A stretch of 64,000 bases of DNA from Globodera rostochiensis. Its lineage: Eukaryota; Nematoda; Chromadorea; Rhabditida; Heteroderidae. This document shows positions 30,242-41,602 of the stretch, piece by piece. The notes beneath the pieces are model-generated. The model saw only the letters and a list, made by a program, of their open reading frames with translations. It made no database searches and had not been told where the DNA came from. The stretch is taken from contig JAEVLN010000010.1 of assembly GCA_018350325.1 (NCBI GenBank), forward strand, positions 1,984,001-2,048,000, in the 5' to 3' direction. Positions within the stretch are counted from its first letter, which is position 1. Every line of letters starts with the position of its first letter. Made by a program: the position numbers and the translations under genes.

Positions 30242-32609
30242 GGTTTGTTGAATACAATTAGTCTAAAAATGAATGTAGATTAATTATGAAAAATTGTTTT
30301 AAAAAAGGTTAAAAATTTTATTATAATTAAAAAAATTGTTGAAAATTAAAGGAATTTTCGCAAAAATTACGACTTTTGCATAAGATGGAATGACTTTTGC
30401 CCTTGCGTTTATTTGAACAAATGGCAAAAGCGGGCTTAGCACTTCAAAATAAGCTAAATATAACTTTGAGTTAAGGCTTGTAAAATCCCAAATAAGTATT
30501 TTTATTTTTCATTTTTTTATTTGAAAAATTTCTGTCATTTTCCAATGAAATTGATTTATCATTAGGGTGGGTTTGTATTAAAAAATATTGCTATTCAAAA
30601 GGAGCATCGTTATTTGAGTCATAAAATAAGCAATGCTAATGCAACTTTTGATTGTTTTTGCCAAAACCTTAAGAATTCGTTATATTGCCAAAATTATTTC
30701 AGATTATGTTAATTAATTGCTGGAGAAGTTTTAATACAAATAAAAAAATAGGATTTAAAATTAAACTTCACTAAAACTAATAAGAAAAAATTAGAGAAAC
30801 CTCTTGTCATTAATTTTAAAAAAGCAAAAATATTTAAATAAAATTTTATAATTAATATCATAAATAAATAAATAAATTTTGTTTTCTTTTTCTTGCTCAA
30901 AAAGAAAAGAATTTATTATGTCGTCGGAAGAGAATGGGTAAATATGTGAAAACTCTCTTGGGAAGTAATTTTGTCGGAAATGAGGATGACCATATAAGGC
31001 CAAATTAAATGATGCTCGTGCCTCACAAAGCGTGGGAAGATAGCAGAGCCCTAGCCGTTAGAGCGAAACCGAAAACAACGGCACGGCACGACGGCGAATT
31101 GGCGAGACAATTTATAGTGCAAAAAAGTTGTTTAAGCCAACAACAACAACAAAAAAAAGTGTTGGCTAATAGTGGCTTATTGCGTAATCGGAGGACAATT
31201 TGTGTGCATTTTTGAGCACAATTTGTGTTATTAATTACGCACCCTTTCCCTGATATAGGGAGCCCCCCCCCCCACCCTTTGGAGGAGGGCTGAAAAATAA
31301 AAGCCCAGGGCTTCTATTTTAGGAGAAATACGGTAAATCGGATTTTATTTAAAGAGAAATACGGTAAAACAAATAAATAATTTATTTAGGTTTAATTTTT
31401 TTCAAAAAATAAAGAAATATCAAGTTTGCGCAACGTTTTTTAAGTCAAAATAAATTTATATTATCTTTTAAATTCCAAGAAATTTAAAATGATTTGATTT
31501 AATAAATGAAAAAATTTCATTCTCTGTACTAAAAGTTGGCCAATGATAAGCTTAATTTAAATATATATTTTTTTAAATCTTTGTTCATTTGGAAATGTTG
31601 TGGTTGGTTTTGTTTTAGTCCAATTTTCAGTGTTCTTTTGCAATAATTTCATTTTCCCTATTCTTCATTTTTTGCGTTCGTCTACCCCCGCAAATTGTGA
31701 ATGGAATTTGCCCGCCAACGAACAAAAAAAAGCGATGGGAACAAATTGGCACGGGGGAGGGCATCAATTGGCACACAAAAAATTTGTTGTGGGAATAATA
31801 ATGAGAAAAAAATTAAAATTTTTTAGCGGGGACAATGGGCACAATTTTATGCAAATTTTGAATAATTATTTTTTACTCTTCCGATGACGATTAAACATTC
31901 GAGATATTTTTTTTTTGGTAGATAATCCTAAAAAATGAATTATCGAAAAGTGTCGGGTTGCCAACTGTGAATTTAGTCATAAACAACGAATCGTTCAGAA
32001 ATGATTTTTTGAAAATTTGAAAAAAAAAATCTTAAATTTTGCACCTGTACCCCGAACTTTTCGAAATTTTGAGGGTTTTAGTGCAAAAACCCAAGAACCC
32101 CGACATTAGACTAGCAGAGTGACATTTAAAAACACTTTAACTAAGGGCCCTGAACTTTTAAGCAATTGGTAATTTTAAAATATTAATATTAATTTCAACA
32201 CAAAAGTACAAAATGAAAGAAAATGCAATGATAAAAAGTGAAAAAAAAAGGCTCAGAAAATTTAAAATGAGAAAAGCAGCATAGTAAAGATAAATGGGGA
32301 AGTCGTTAGAATTTTCAAATTTGATTGGATCTTCAAATGCCAAATTGGAAACAATGTTTTAGAGAAAAAAATGATTTTTAAAAATTTTTTGGAAAATGGG
32401 AAAAGAATATAAATCGTTCTTTAAATTATAAATAATTTTGTAAAAAATTCTTTTGATATTAAAATTTAAAGTAAACAGAATTTGAAATGAAACCTTAAGG
32501 AAAACACAATCATACGATTGTGCAAATAATTTGTTAATCAAAAAAAGAAATTAAATGAAAAGCCTCTAAAATAAAGATTATTTTCAAAACTGAATTCCTT
32601 TTTTTGAAA

Positions 32610-32675
32610 GCAGATGTTGATCGAATCTCAAAAAGTGCTATTGAACAATTAATCAAGCATCTTCCCAATCATTAA
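32610..32675 (+). CDS. Possible terminal exon beginning ADVDRIS
   Basis: Reads ADVDRISKSAIEQLIKHLP then NH and a stop, preceded by a polypyrimidine stretch and AAAG. Its first six codons (ADVDRI) match those of a similar candidate at 33069, which also follows an AG. No upstream exons were found, so this may be a relic or chance. Confidence 0.2.
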   Translation, partial: ADVDRISKSAIEQLIKHLPNH

Positions 32676-33068
32676 AATTTAAAAAAAGAACCCCAGCACC
32701 GTTTTTATTTTAATGCCTTATTTTAAGCTACTGACATTGGGTTCAACCCACAAACAGGCGAGAAAATATTTTCCCACTATTTTAACCATTAATTGATTAT
32801 ATAATGAAATAATTTAAATCATTTGGAATAAATAAAATATTTAAAGTAAAACTAAATACCTCTAAAAAATAGTCAACGCCCATCCAAAACAAAAATTATT
32901 GAAAATGAAAACAAAGAATTTAATTAGAGCAATTAATTTTGATCTTTTAAGAAAAACAAAAAAAAAATATTATATAATATCAAAAATCACTTTAAAAAAG
33001 TGACGGCATTATTTAAAATATTATTTTTGGACAAAAAAATAAATTGCAATAAATCCTTTGTTTTTAAG

Positions 33069-33149
33069 GCAGATGTTGACCGGATTGGAGAATGGGAATC
33101 GACCGACACCTTTCCGTTACAGAAAAGTTCAAAAATGATATTCAAGTAA
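33069..33149 (+). CDS. Possible terminal exon beginning ADVDRIG
   Basis: Reads ADVDRIGEWESTDTFPLQ, then KSSKMIFK and a stop, after TTTTTAAG. Base composition is more coding-like than its surroundings. It shares its start with the piece at 32610, suggesting a small duplication. No connecting exon is visible. Confidence 0.25.
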   Translation, partial: ADVDRIGEWESTDTFPLQKSSKMIFK

Positions 33150-33992
33150 ATTAATCATTGGAGCGAGCCTAAAGGCATCAGAATTGTTTTGCGTAAACTT
33201 TTTTATTTACCATAAAATTGAGTAATATTATTGATCTGTAAAAAAGAATGATCAATATTTGTTTAAGCATAATAATTGAACTAACTTTTTTGAGTATTTT
33301 TCTTTCTTAAGTGTAATTATTAGTATATTTCCTTAATTTTTTTGAAAATAAAATAGATAAAACACCTTCCACACAAAATACTATTAAAATAGACTATAAA
33401 TATTATTTTAAATACGGTAGATAATTTGTTTTCAAAACATTATATACCTAATATTTAAAAAATGAATTTTCTCAATTTTCAACAAATGTTGGTTGAGCTC
33501 AAGGTTAATAACAAACTCAGGATATCATTACATCATGAACAAACATTGATGAAGAAATATTATACCGGTTACGTGCGAACGACACATTCTTAAATGACGA
33601 CAATTTGTGAGAATTTTTTGAAAATTTTAATTTTGCCAAAAATTTTTCAAATAATTTTCCATCATTTTTCATAAAACTGAGAACTTAAATAAGAGTTTAC
33701 AAAAAATATGGACTTTAAAAACAAACATTTTGCTTTAAATATATGAAAGAAACCTATTTTTAGCTTTCAATTAAGAAAATATCAGCTGCTTTAAACAAAA
33801 TACCCCCCACCTGTCCCCTCAGAAGTGCGTTGGTTCTGAGTCGAAAATAAGTCTGATTATAGCGGCAAATGACTCAAATAAATGTGTGGACAATGACAAC
33901 ATGTTTTTTCTAGAATAAAATATTATTATTAAAAAAGAAATAAGACAGAAAAAAAAATTTAATGTACATTGCCGGGGGTTATTAGTTTTTTT

Positions 33993-34310
33993 CTTTGATA
34001 TGACATCATTTAATCTAAGATCATCTTTGATATGACATCATTTAATCTAAGATCATCTTTGATATGACATCATTTAATCTAAGATCATCTTTGATATGAC
34101 ATCATTTAATCTAAGATCATCTTTGATATGACATCATTTAATCTAAGATCATCTTTGATATGACATCATTTAATCTAAGATCATCTTTGATATGACATCA
34201 TTTAATCTAAGATCATCTTTGATATGACATCATTTAATCTAAGATCATCTTTGATATGACATCATTTAATCTAAGATCATCTTTGATATGACATCATTTA
34301 ATCTAAGATC
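33993..34310. repeat. 32-bp tandem repeat, 10 units, each with a CRE-like TGACATCA
   Basis: Ten virtually identical head-to-tail 32-bp units (CTTTGATATGACATCATTTA then ATCTAAGATCAT). Each unit carries TGACATCA, one base from the CRE/ATF palindrome TGACGTCA. No unit carries a spacer or gene. Confidence 0.95.
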
Positions 34311-34560
34311 TTAAATCATTGAGTTTCAAAATGTAAATTTGTGGAACACAAATGTGGCGGCTTCCGTGTTCGCAAAATTTTCTTCCACATTCGTGCAAAG
34401 ATTAAATTTGATCGTCGACGATTGTTTTGTTCGTTGTTTTGGTGAAAATGAACTGAGATATTTGCATAATCATATGGCGACACCTCAGTCAATTTATGCG
34501 GAAAATGTAAGCCTTTCAGCAAAATTTTTTGTTTTCACCAATTAAAGGGGGTTTTAATCA

Positions 34561-34779
34561 TTAAAATAAACAAATTTTCTGTTTTAGATCCGATCCACGG
34601 GTTTTTTCGACCGTAGTTGACACGGTTTCTAACATATTTGCTAAATCTTTAAGTCCAAGAATAATCGGGCGGCTACCTTTGGAGAGGGATTGGCCAATCT
34701 TAGATATATTTATAAATAAAGTTGCAATAATTACGGGAGAGTATTTGGACAATGCGAATGAGAAGAAAACTTCAATCAT
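34561..34779 (-). pseudogene. ORF starting with a copy of the lipase signal-peptide exon
   Basis: Begins MIEVFFSFALSKYSPVIIAT, against MIGVFFSFALSIFCCQIALS in the lipase. After about 12 residues the sequence departs completely. The rest reads on with motifs such as LGLKDLANMLETVSTTVEK to a stop, without a recognisable domain. The DNA match covers the 5' flank as well as the first codons. It is either a dead copy or a chimera that gained the lipase 5' end. Confidence 0.45.
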
Positions 34780-36044
34780 TTCCCAATAAAACTGTGAAGG
34801 ATAGAAAATAAATTTAATTGAAAACTTCAAAAAAACGAAAACTGCATTAATGCAGAAACTATGATGACAAGAATAAGGAATTTAAATTCTGCAAAAAATA
34901 AAAAATAAACTGATATTTGCATATTCATTCTGGGGAATCTCAGTGTTGGCACATCTGCTCCAAAATTGAGATTTAACAAAAATGAAACTCTCAAAAAGAA
35001 TTTTGATGAACATTTTGTAATTGTGTTTTAAACTAGAGTAATGAGGGGCTCGGGATTGAGACTGAAATTGGGAGCAAAATTTTTGCTCTAACAAAAATAT
35101 TCAAAATCACATGAATATTATTTCTTTTTAGCATTAAATGTTTAATTTCTTTTTTTATTTTACAATTCCCTAACTAAGAAACACTTGTTCATCTCATCTG
35201 AGATGCCAAATTTAAAGCTTCGCTACATAACCGGATGGGATTTATTTGATGGAAAAATTTAAAAAAATATATTTCTGTTTACCTTGTTGTTGCTTGCTAA
35301 TCCAAGTTGATGAGGAAGTCAAGAAATGGCAATTGTTTAATTTTATATTTTTATAAAATTTTTCAAAATATGCAAATGTTTTAATAATATTTTTTTTTCA
35401 AATTTTGCAGACATTGACAATGTATTCTCATTCAAATAACTCCCAATGTTTTTGATTTTATGCATATTTGTGGTTCGCAAAAATCTCTTCCATAGAATGT
35501 CCATCAACAAAATTTGATTCTGGGCCCCCAACACTGCGGTTCTTCATAGTGATTATGCAAAATACCTCACAAATCAGTGTCCATTTGCACCAATAAAGTC
35601 TCTCTAAAAACAAAATTATAAACAATCGTCGACGATCAAATTTTTTAATCTTTGCACCAATGTGAAAGAACATTTTTGCAATTTAAGCAACTTCCTTGTC
35701 GGACCATTCTTTTTATTCTTATCATCACATTTACCTATTCCCTGTCCACCATTCACTCATAAAAAAATTCCCGTTTCACAAATGGCTATTTTGTTTTTGG
35801 GGAGTGCTAAATTTTGAAATGAAAACGCTTAATTTTGTTTTATAACTATAACAGAAGTTGACCTGACAGTACCAAAGAGTTTGCGGTCATACCGGGACCA
35901 GTGGTCTAAAAAAGGGATTCTAAATCCGGGAGAGTGTTCGACACCCGGATAGGTAATATTCATGTGATTTTGAATATTTTGTTAGAGAAAAATTTAGCTC
36001 CCAAACGGACGGACATTTCAGTCTCAATCCCGAGCCCTCTCTAC

Positions 36045-36413
36045 TAGGGATTGGACGGGACCGGTACCGGGACGGGATTTCCCGGTTTTTTAGGTACCGG
36101 TCCCGGTCGGGACTTTTTGAAAACTGAAAGCACCACCAAGTGGTTCGGTGTCTTATTAGTTTTTCTCTGGTTCGAATCCGCTTTCTAAAAAAAAATGATA
36201 TGATAAAAAGAAGTTAAAGACAATGAGGAAGATATTTTTGAATAACAAAAAAATTTTTGTTTTACCATTGAACATAACAAAAAAAAATTCTCCATTGAAA
36301 AGTCCCGGTCCCGGTCCTGGTTGAAAATCTTGGTCCCGGTCCCGATACCGGTTTTTCTGGTCCCGGGAAGTCCCGGTCCCGGTTTTTCCCAAAAGCCCGG
36401 GTGTCCAACCCTA
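36045..36413. mobile_element. hAT-like MITE with 8-bp target duplication CTCTCTAC
   Basis: CTCTCTAC at 36037-36044 is repeated exactly at 36414-36421. The ends are TAGGGATTGGACGGG and, inverted, TAGGGTTGGACACCCGGG. The interior near both ends is rich in TCCCGGTCCCGG. The inverted relative at about 35025-35065 has the same flanks with no element, so it is an unoccupied site. No transposase is encoded. Confidence 0.9.
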
Positions 36414-36647
36414 CTCTCTACTCTAGTTTAAAACACAATTACAAAATGTTCATCAAAATTTTTTTTGAGAGTCTCCATTTTTGTTAAATCTCAATTTTGG
36501 AGCAGATGTGTCAATAAATCAGTTTCATCTTGTAGATTAAGCAAATTATTTTTATTCTTTTATCATCATAGTTTCAGCATTATTTTTCTCACTATTCATT
36601 TTTCAATTAAAGTATTTTTAATTCTTTTCACAGTTTATTTTTAAAAA

Positions 36648-39600
36648 ATGATTGGAGTTTTCTTCTCATTCGCATTGTCCATATTTTGTTGCCAAATTGC
36701 ACTGTCCGACCAACTTACCGACATGAGCGATTGTGCTGTGAATGGGGACGGAACGACCAACTGCGCTGCCGTCAATTCGACGCTACCGCCATTAATTCTT
36801 AGTACATTCGTGCTAAGAAGCATTTGAGCATTCTTAATTAACTAATTAGCCTCCGTAATTGGGTGATGAACCCAAATAATATTGATCATTGATCACAATA
36901 CAACTTTTAGCTGAAACGAATTTCGCTTTAAAAAGCTATGCAGAAAAGTTTTTAAATCGGTGTTATCAATGTCTGGCAGCCATGAAATGCAACATAAAAA
37001 GACAAAATTTACGGCAAAAACATTCCCATTGACACTAATAAATTTCAGTCCCCATGTAAAGATTACACTTCAGTACCAACATTTTCTACAAAAAAATTAT
37101 TGTCTAAAAATCATTTGATTTCATGGAATAATATGACAAAGTTGTAAAAAATATATTAAAAAAAATTGGGTATAACCAAAATTTGATGCCCACTTTTTGT
37201 TTAGTCCATGGCATTAGCGGCAGCAAAATGTATGTTGATGGCAAAAGCACGGCATTTCCGTCCAATTTGCCATTGGTGTGTAGTGTGACTTATTCTGGCA
37301 CATATTCGCTAAAGGCGTGGATCAGCTATTCGTTGGGCGTATCCGATCCTTTGAACATTCAAAAGTGCATCCTCTACATGATGTCGTAAGTGGGCGGTTG
37401 GGTCCGATCACTAACTCAGTGCCGAATTTTATTAAAAAAGCTTAATTCATCAGTAAGTTCTAAGCTCAACGCCCACCTAGAATTTCTGCAAAACTTTTTA
37501 TAGTAATTTACCACGATCTCACCATTAACGGCACTTAATTTCCATTTTTGAATTTTTTTGCATTTGGTTTGAATTTAAACAAATTGGCAAAATGCCCATT
37601 AAATATTTTGAAGAAGCAACAAACTCCAGAACACAATAAAAACTGGGCTTTTGTTCATTTCACATTATACAGATTGGCCTATGACAGTACAACGGGCACT
37701 TATCACAACCAGACGGGCTTGAACGTAACTTTTCTGGGCCGACATCCATTTGGCCTGTTTGTTTCATAAGTTTTAATTAAAAAAATAATTGAACATTTTA
37801 TTAAATACGCGATAAACTGTAATATCTACCCAAAAATTAAAAAAAATAATAATATATTATTTGTAAATTTTGTTTTAATAAAGCACATGCCCGTTGACGT
37901 GTCTGCTTACTGACAGCTTACAAAGTTGCAATCCGACAGCAAATTCCACCTCTACTGAAGTATATTTTGGCGCGCTGATCAGCTATTTGGCCCAGTTTGG
38001 CTATGTAAAGGGCTGCAATGTTTTCGCGGCACCGTACGACTGGCGTCTGGCACCACAATTAAGTGAGGAAGGCATTAAAATGTTAAAATAATATTTATTT
38101 ATATATAATATTAAAAGCAAAAAAACAATTAAGATGCAATGGACGCATATTTTACGAATTTGACAAAGCTTATTGAAAGCTCTTTAAACCAAACGGGCAA
38201 AAAGGCATTTTTGCTTAGTCATAGTATGGGAAATTTGATGGTCAACAATTTTTTGAATCAGCGCAAAAGTCAGGTGGGACAAATATAAAACAAAAAATAT
38301 ATGATTTAAAATTAGGGAATGCTTAATTTTAATTTCAATATTGGTTATTAATATTTTAAATTTACTTATTAAAGTTAAGCATAAATAAGTCGGAATCGGA
38401 TATAGGTATGTTATTAAGTGAATTGTCAAAAAGAATGTGTTGTTACGATTGCTCCTTTTCTTTTTTAACCATTTTTTAAATCCATTGCAGATTTGGCACT
38501 TTTTTTTGCCTAAAAATTCTTTAATAAAAGGCAATAAAACAAATTTGGCATTTTCATTCAGTAAGATATGCAAAATTTGGTTATCATTTTGTATTTTTAT
38601 TTGTCAATATTTTTCAAAATAATTTGTCAAAAAAATTGCATAGAGTTGGCAACAGCAATATTTGAACGGCACAATCAACGTTTCCGGCCCGTGGGGTGGC
38701 GCAGTCCCCATGCTTGAACAGATACTCTCTGGTAAATCAATTTAATTCCCAAAACAGCAATATTCATTTAAAAAATATGTTGTCTTGATCCGGGATTTTC
38801 GGCATTTAAAATTTTTGTTTTTCCAATTTGCCGATCTGAAATTTAAGGGGTGAAAGCTTAAAATTATTTCTTAAAAGTCACTTTAATGTAGGCAATGCGG
38901 AACGATTTTTCTCCGGTGCTTCATATATCATTTCAAATACGGCTGTGCGCGATTTGATCCGAACTTTTGCCTCCCCTGCCATTCTTTTGCCCAATTTGTT
39001 GGCATTCCAATCCGGCACACCGGTGGCCATAGTCCAAGGCACGTCGTACACTGTGGGCAACATGGCCAATTTGTTGGCATTGGCCAATGTTGCCAACATG
39101 GCAACGCTTTACCAAAATTCGGCATCACAAATTGGTGCCCAGCAATATACTCCCGTAATTATTGTTTATTTTTAAATATTTCTCGTTTATAGAGAATTTA
39201 CGGCATTTTCTTAAACGTATATAGGCAAATAATTGAAGATTTTTAATCCAAGATGTATTGTGTGCATGGAAACTCCGACAACAGCACAGCGCTTCAATAC
39301 ACGTACCCGAACGGAATCAACTCGCCGGGCACGGCAACATTGGGAGCTGGAGATGGAACGGTGAACATTGATTCGTTGAGAGTTTGCCAAGTTTGGAAGG
39401 ACCAAGGCAAATTGGTATGGGAAGAACATTTTTGTTAATGAACTTCATTTTAAAACAGGGTTTCCATCGGGTAAAGACAATTATTCCCAAGGACAGACAT
39501 GTTGAAGTTGAACCAAGGACATAACAGCAAAATTTGGCGAAATCCAAGGACGCTCAAAAATTTACCCAACCCCTTTTTTGGGGGTTAAATTTTGGTTTTA

Positions 39601-40962
39601 TCTAGGGTTGCAGCCCGGGGGGGGGGGGGATCCCCGGTCAAACCGGGGACGAGGACACCGGGGACGGACAAACCGGGGATCCCCGTTTTCGGGGATGGGC
39701 AAACCGGGGAACGGGGATCCCCGTACGGGGATGGGCAAAATCCATTTTTAGGGTGCATTTTTGAAAAAAATGCAATTTTTCGGGGACTTTTTTTAAAAAT
39801 CGAAATTTCTTCAAATTAAAGTGCACCCCTAAGAAAAGGGTTTCTTATGGCAAATATGCACTACAAAGATTTAATTTTTGATTTAAAGATATAGTAAAGA
39901 ATAGGCAAAATGTTAGCCCCGAGTGGGACTCGAACCCACGTCCTCCACCCAATCCGTGGGCAGCTCTTCCAACTGAGCTACCGGGGCATACCATTTGCCT
40001 TCTTCTTTATGGATGATCTTTTGCCCCCGCCATAGGCGTTTTAACCGTCTCGTCCAACCAGCGGAATTCTCTCTCATCCATACAATATTAACTAATAATT
40101 GTCAAGATTTTTTTGCAAAAGAGCGTAAAGATAAGGGCAACTTGAATTTTCTATTTGAAATTCAAAAATTAATTTTTGCATTTTTTAAAAATATTTGAAA
40201 ATTTACTAAAATATTCTTTTAATGGGGGAGCGCACGCGACAGACCAAAACAAATTAAAAAAGTGCTCGCACTCAAGCGGGTCCGAACCCAGCCCTCAACA
40301 TAAGACTTGCAGGAAGAAAAACCAATAGGCTATCAACCATTTTGGAGGATTCACCTAAAAAGACTTGAAATCTTTCATCAAAAAGCACATCTCAATTATT
40401 AAAATTCCTGATGTGATGGCCATCTTTAGGGGTGCATTTTCATCCACTCCCCCCCCCCCCCGGGGATGAGGACCGAGGATCCTCGTTTTCGGGGATGCAC
40501 AAACCGGGGGACGGGGACGGGGATGAAAATGGCCGGGGATCCCCGGTTTTCCCCGTCCCCGTCCTCCCTCCCCCCCCCCCCGGCTGCAACCCTAGTTTTA
40601 TCCTAGACCGGGTGCCGTTTTAGCCTTGGATTTTTCTTTTCCGTTAAAATTACAAATATTTAAACTTTCAGCAAATCTTCATTTTCCAAGGACATTCTTG
40701 GAAATAAGGACATTTTCAATTTTCCAAGATCGAGGGTCCATTTCCAAGGACAATCCTTGGAATTCAAGGACGAATGGAAACTCTGTCTTAAAATTTATTG
40801 GTAAATTAGAGTTTCACCTCAATTACGAATCAAAAATTTCAGAATTTTGTATAAAAATTTTTTCAGGTCAACCAGGTGACTGAGATTCCGAACGCTTCTC
40901 ACACCGGCATTCTGCTTGCCCAGCCATTTTATAATGTTGTCAAAGCCATTCTTATTGGTTGA
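36648..40962 (+). CDS. Secreted LCAT/phospholipase-A-like enzyme (9 exons, 448 aa)
   Basis: Exons 36648-36801, 37205-37385, 37673-37756, 37884-38062, 38134-38273, 38644-38731, 38892-39154, 39253-39414 and 40867-40962. The frame holds across all eight introns. Residues 1-20 are a signal peptide (MIGVFFSFALSIFCCQIALS). Family motifs follow in order: LILIHGISGSK (oxyanion region), GCNVFAAPYDWRLAP, LLSHSMGN with nucleophile Ser230, SGPWGGAV, GAGDGTV with Asp397 and NASHTGIL with His429. This is the alpha/beta-hydrolase fold of lecithin:cholesterol acyltransferase and lysosomal phospholipase A2. It should hydrolyse or transfer acyl chains of phospholipids outside the cell or in the lysosome. Length fits the family (about 410-440). 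The donor of exon 4 was placed at GTGAGG because only this keeps the frame. Intron 8 carries a 992-bp mobile element. Confidence 0.88.
39603..40594. mobile_element. hAT-like element with 8-bp target duplication GTTTTATC, inside lipase intron 8
   Basis: GTTTTATC at 39595-39602 is repeated exactly at 40595-40602. The left end TAGGGTTGCAGCC is matched by the inverted right end. Both arms have a G/C run and then GGGGA(T/C)-rich sequence, so the arms could pair. The interior includes two tRNA-like stretches (39916-39987 and about 40262-40345) and a short frame without known domains. TAGGGTTGC ends with an 8-bp duplication are typical of hAT elements. It is non-autonomous as far as can be seen. Confidence 0.9.
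39916..39987 (-). tRNA. tRNA-like sequence, probably a pseudo-tRNA
   Basis: On the minus strand it opens GCCCCGGTAGCTCAGTTGGA and ends with a GTGGGTTCGAGTCCCAC T-arm and a TCGGGGC acceptor strand. The acceptor pairs at seven positions (one G-T), the D-arm GCTC/GAGC and the T-arm pair fully, and A- and B-box motifs are good. The anticodon arm is faulty. GCCCA pairs best with TGGGT, leaving a five-base loop (CGGAT), and no normal U33 is present, so no anticodon can be given. It lies inside the hAT-like element. A tRNA-derived SINE head or a captured, decayed tRNA is likely. Confidence 0.55.
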
Positions 40963-41602
40963 TCAAATAATGTGCGACCTAACTGATCAATATAGCATAT
41001 TGATGAATTCTCTGTAGTTGAATTTAAAATATTTGTAAAATTATTGTGCTTATAAATTGCATATTTTCAAAATATTTTTTGGTTCATTTTTTATCGTTTA
41101 ATATAAGGTCAAGCACAGCTTCTGCAACGGCAATGCTTTCATTAGACTTCCGCCTTACAAGGAAGAAATTTTACGCGACAAAAAATTTTGCCACCAAAAA
41201 ATGAAAATTTTTTAAATTCTGCTTATTTTCAAAAAATTTTCTGAAATGCCTTTAATTAACATATAAAAAATTTTTTTATTCTGGAAAAATTTATGTGCAT
41301 ATTTTTTCATTTTATGTGCATAATTGCAATTTTTGGTGAATATTATGCGCACATTTCAAATGAAACTTTTAAAAAATGGAAAAAATGTGGTCAAAACATT
41401 GAGGTGATTTTTCTAATGCGTTCATTCCGTTTTTGAGGTTGAGCGTTCAGAACTGTGAATTTTTTTTGGAAATTTTACTCCAACCTTCTTTTTCCATCTA
41501 AAAATTTTTTGTCTTTTTACTTCTAAATTTTCTAAACATTTTTAAAACAAAAATAAAAAATCAATCAATATTTTCGAGATTTAAGTGCAAGAATACCAGG
41601 TT
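40963..41602. other. Intergenic; tail-exon relic of HTH copy F at about 41410-41500
   Basis: 3' flank of the lipase, then AT-rich DNA. On the minus strand, about 41410-41500 matches the shortened tail-exon relic seen after copy E (AATGCGTTCATTCCGTTTTTG inverted). No other feature is seen. Confidence 0.5.

Larger units (their letters stand above)
30242..33992. other. About 3.7 kb with no convincing gene
   Basis: AT-rich throughout. Contains a C-run and a scrap of a TACCGTATTTCT-type element (about 31255-31335), and two short possible terminal exons described separately. Other open frames here are short, lack splice context and show no family motif. Confidence 0.5.
34340..36640. repeat. Imperfect inverted duplication between the array and the lipase gene
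   Basis: 34880-35130 is an inverted, diverged copy of about 35940-36530. 34400-34440 is an inverted copy of about 35620-35660 (shared ATCGTCGACGAT palindrome core). 34725-34790 is an inverted copy of the start of lipase exon 1 (36630-36690). A possible exon with donor at 34339-34506 (LNLIVDDCFVRCFGENELR) lies in the left half. I see no complete gene here. Confidence 0.6.

Noticed and set aside
31009..31215. Plus-strand ORF MMLVPHKAWEDSRALAVRA
   Set aside because: Ends in a CAACAACAA simple repeat; no partner exons or motifs.
38066..38081. Later donor (ATGTTAAA) for lipase exon 4
   Set aside because: It would shift the frame before the SHSMG nucleophile motif; the GTGAGG donor at 38063 keeps the frame and gives the expected spacing.
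39916..39987. Functional tRNA gene
   Set aside because: The anticodon arm does not fold with a seven-base loop and lacks U33, so it is annotated as tRNA-like only.
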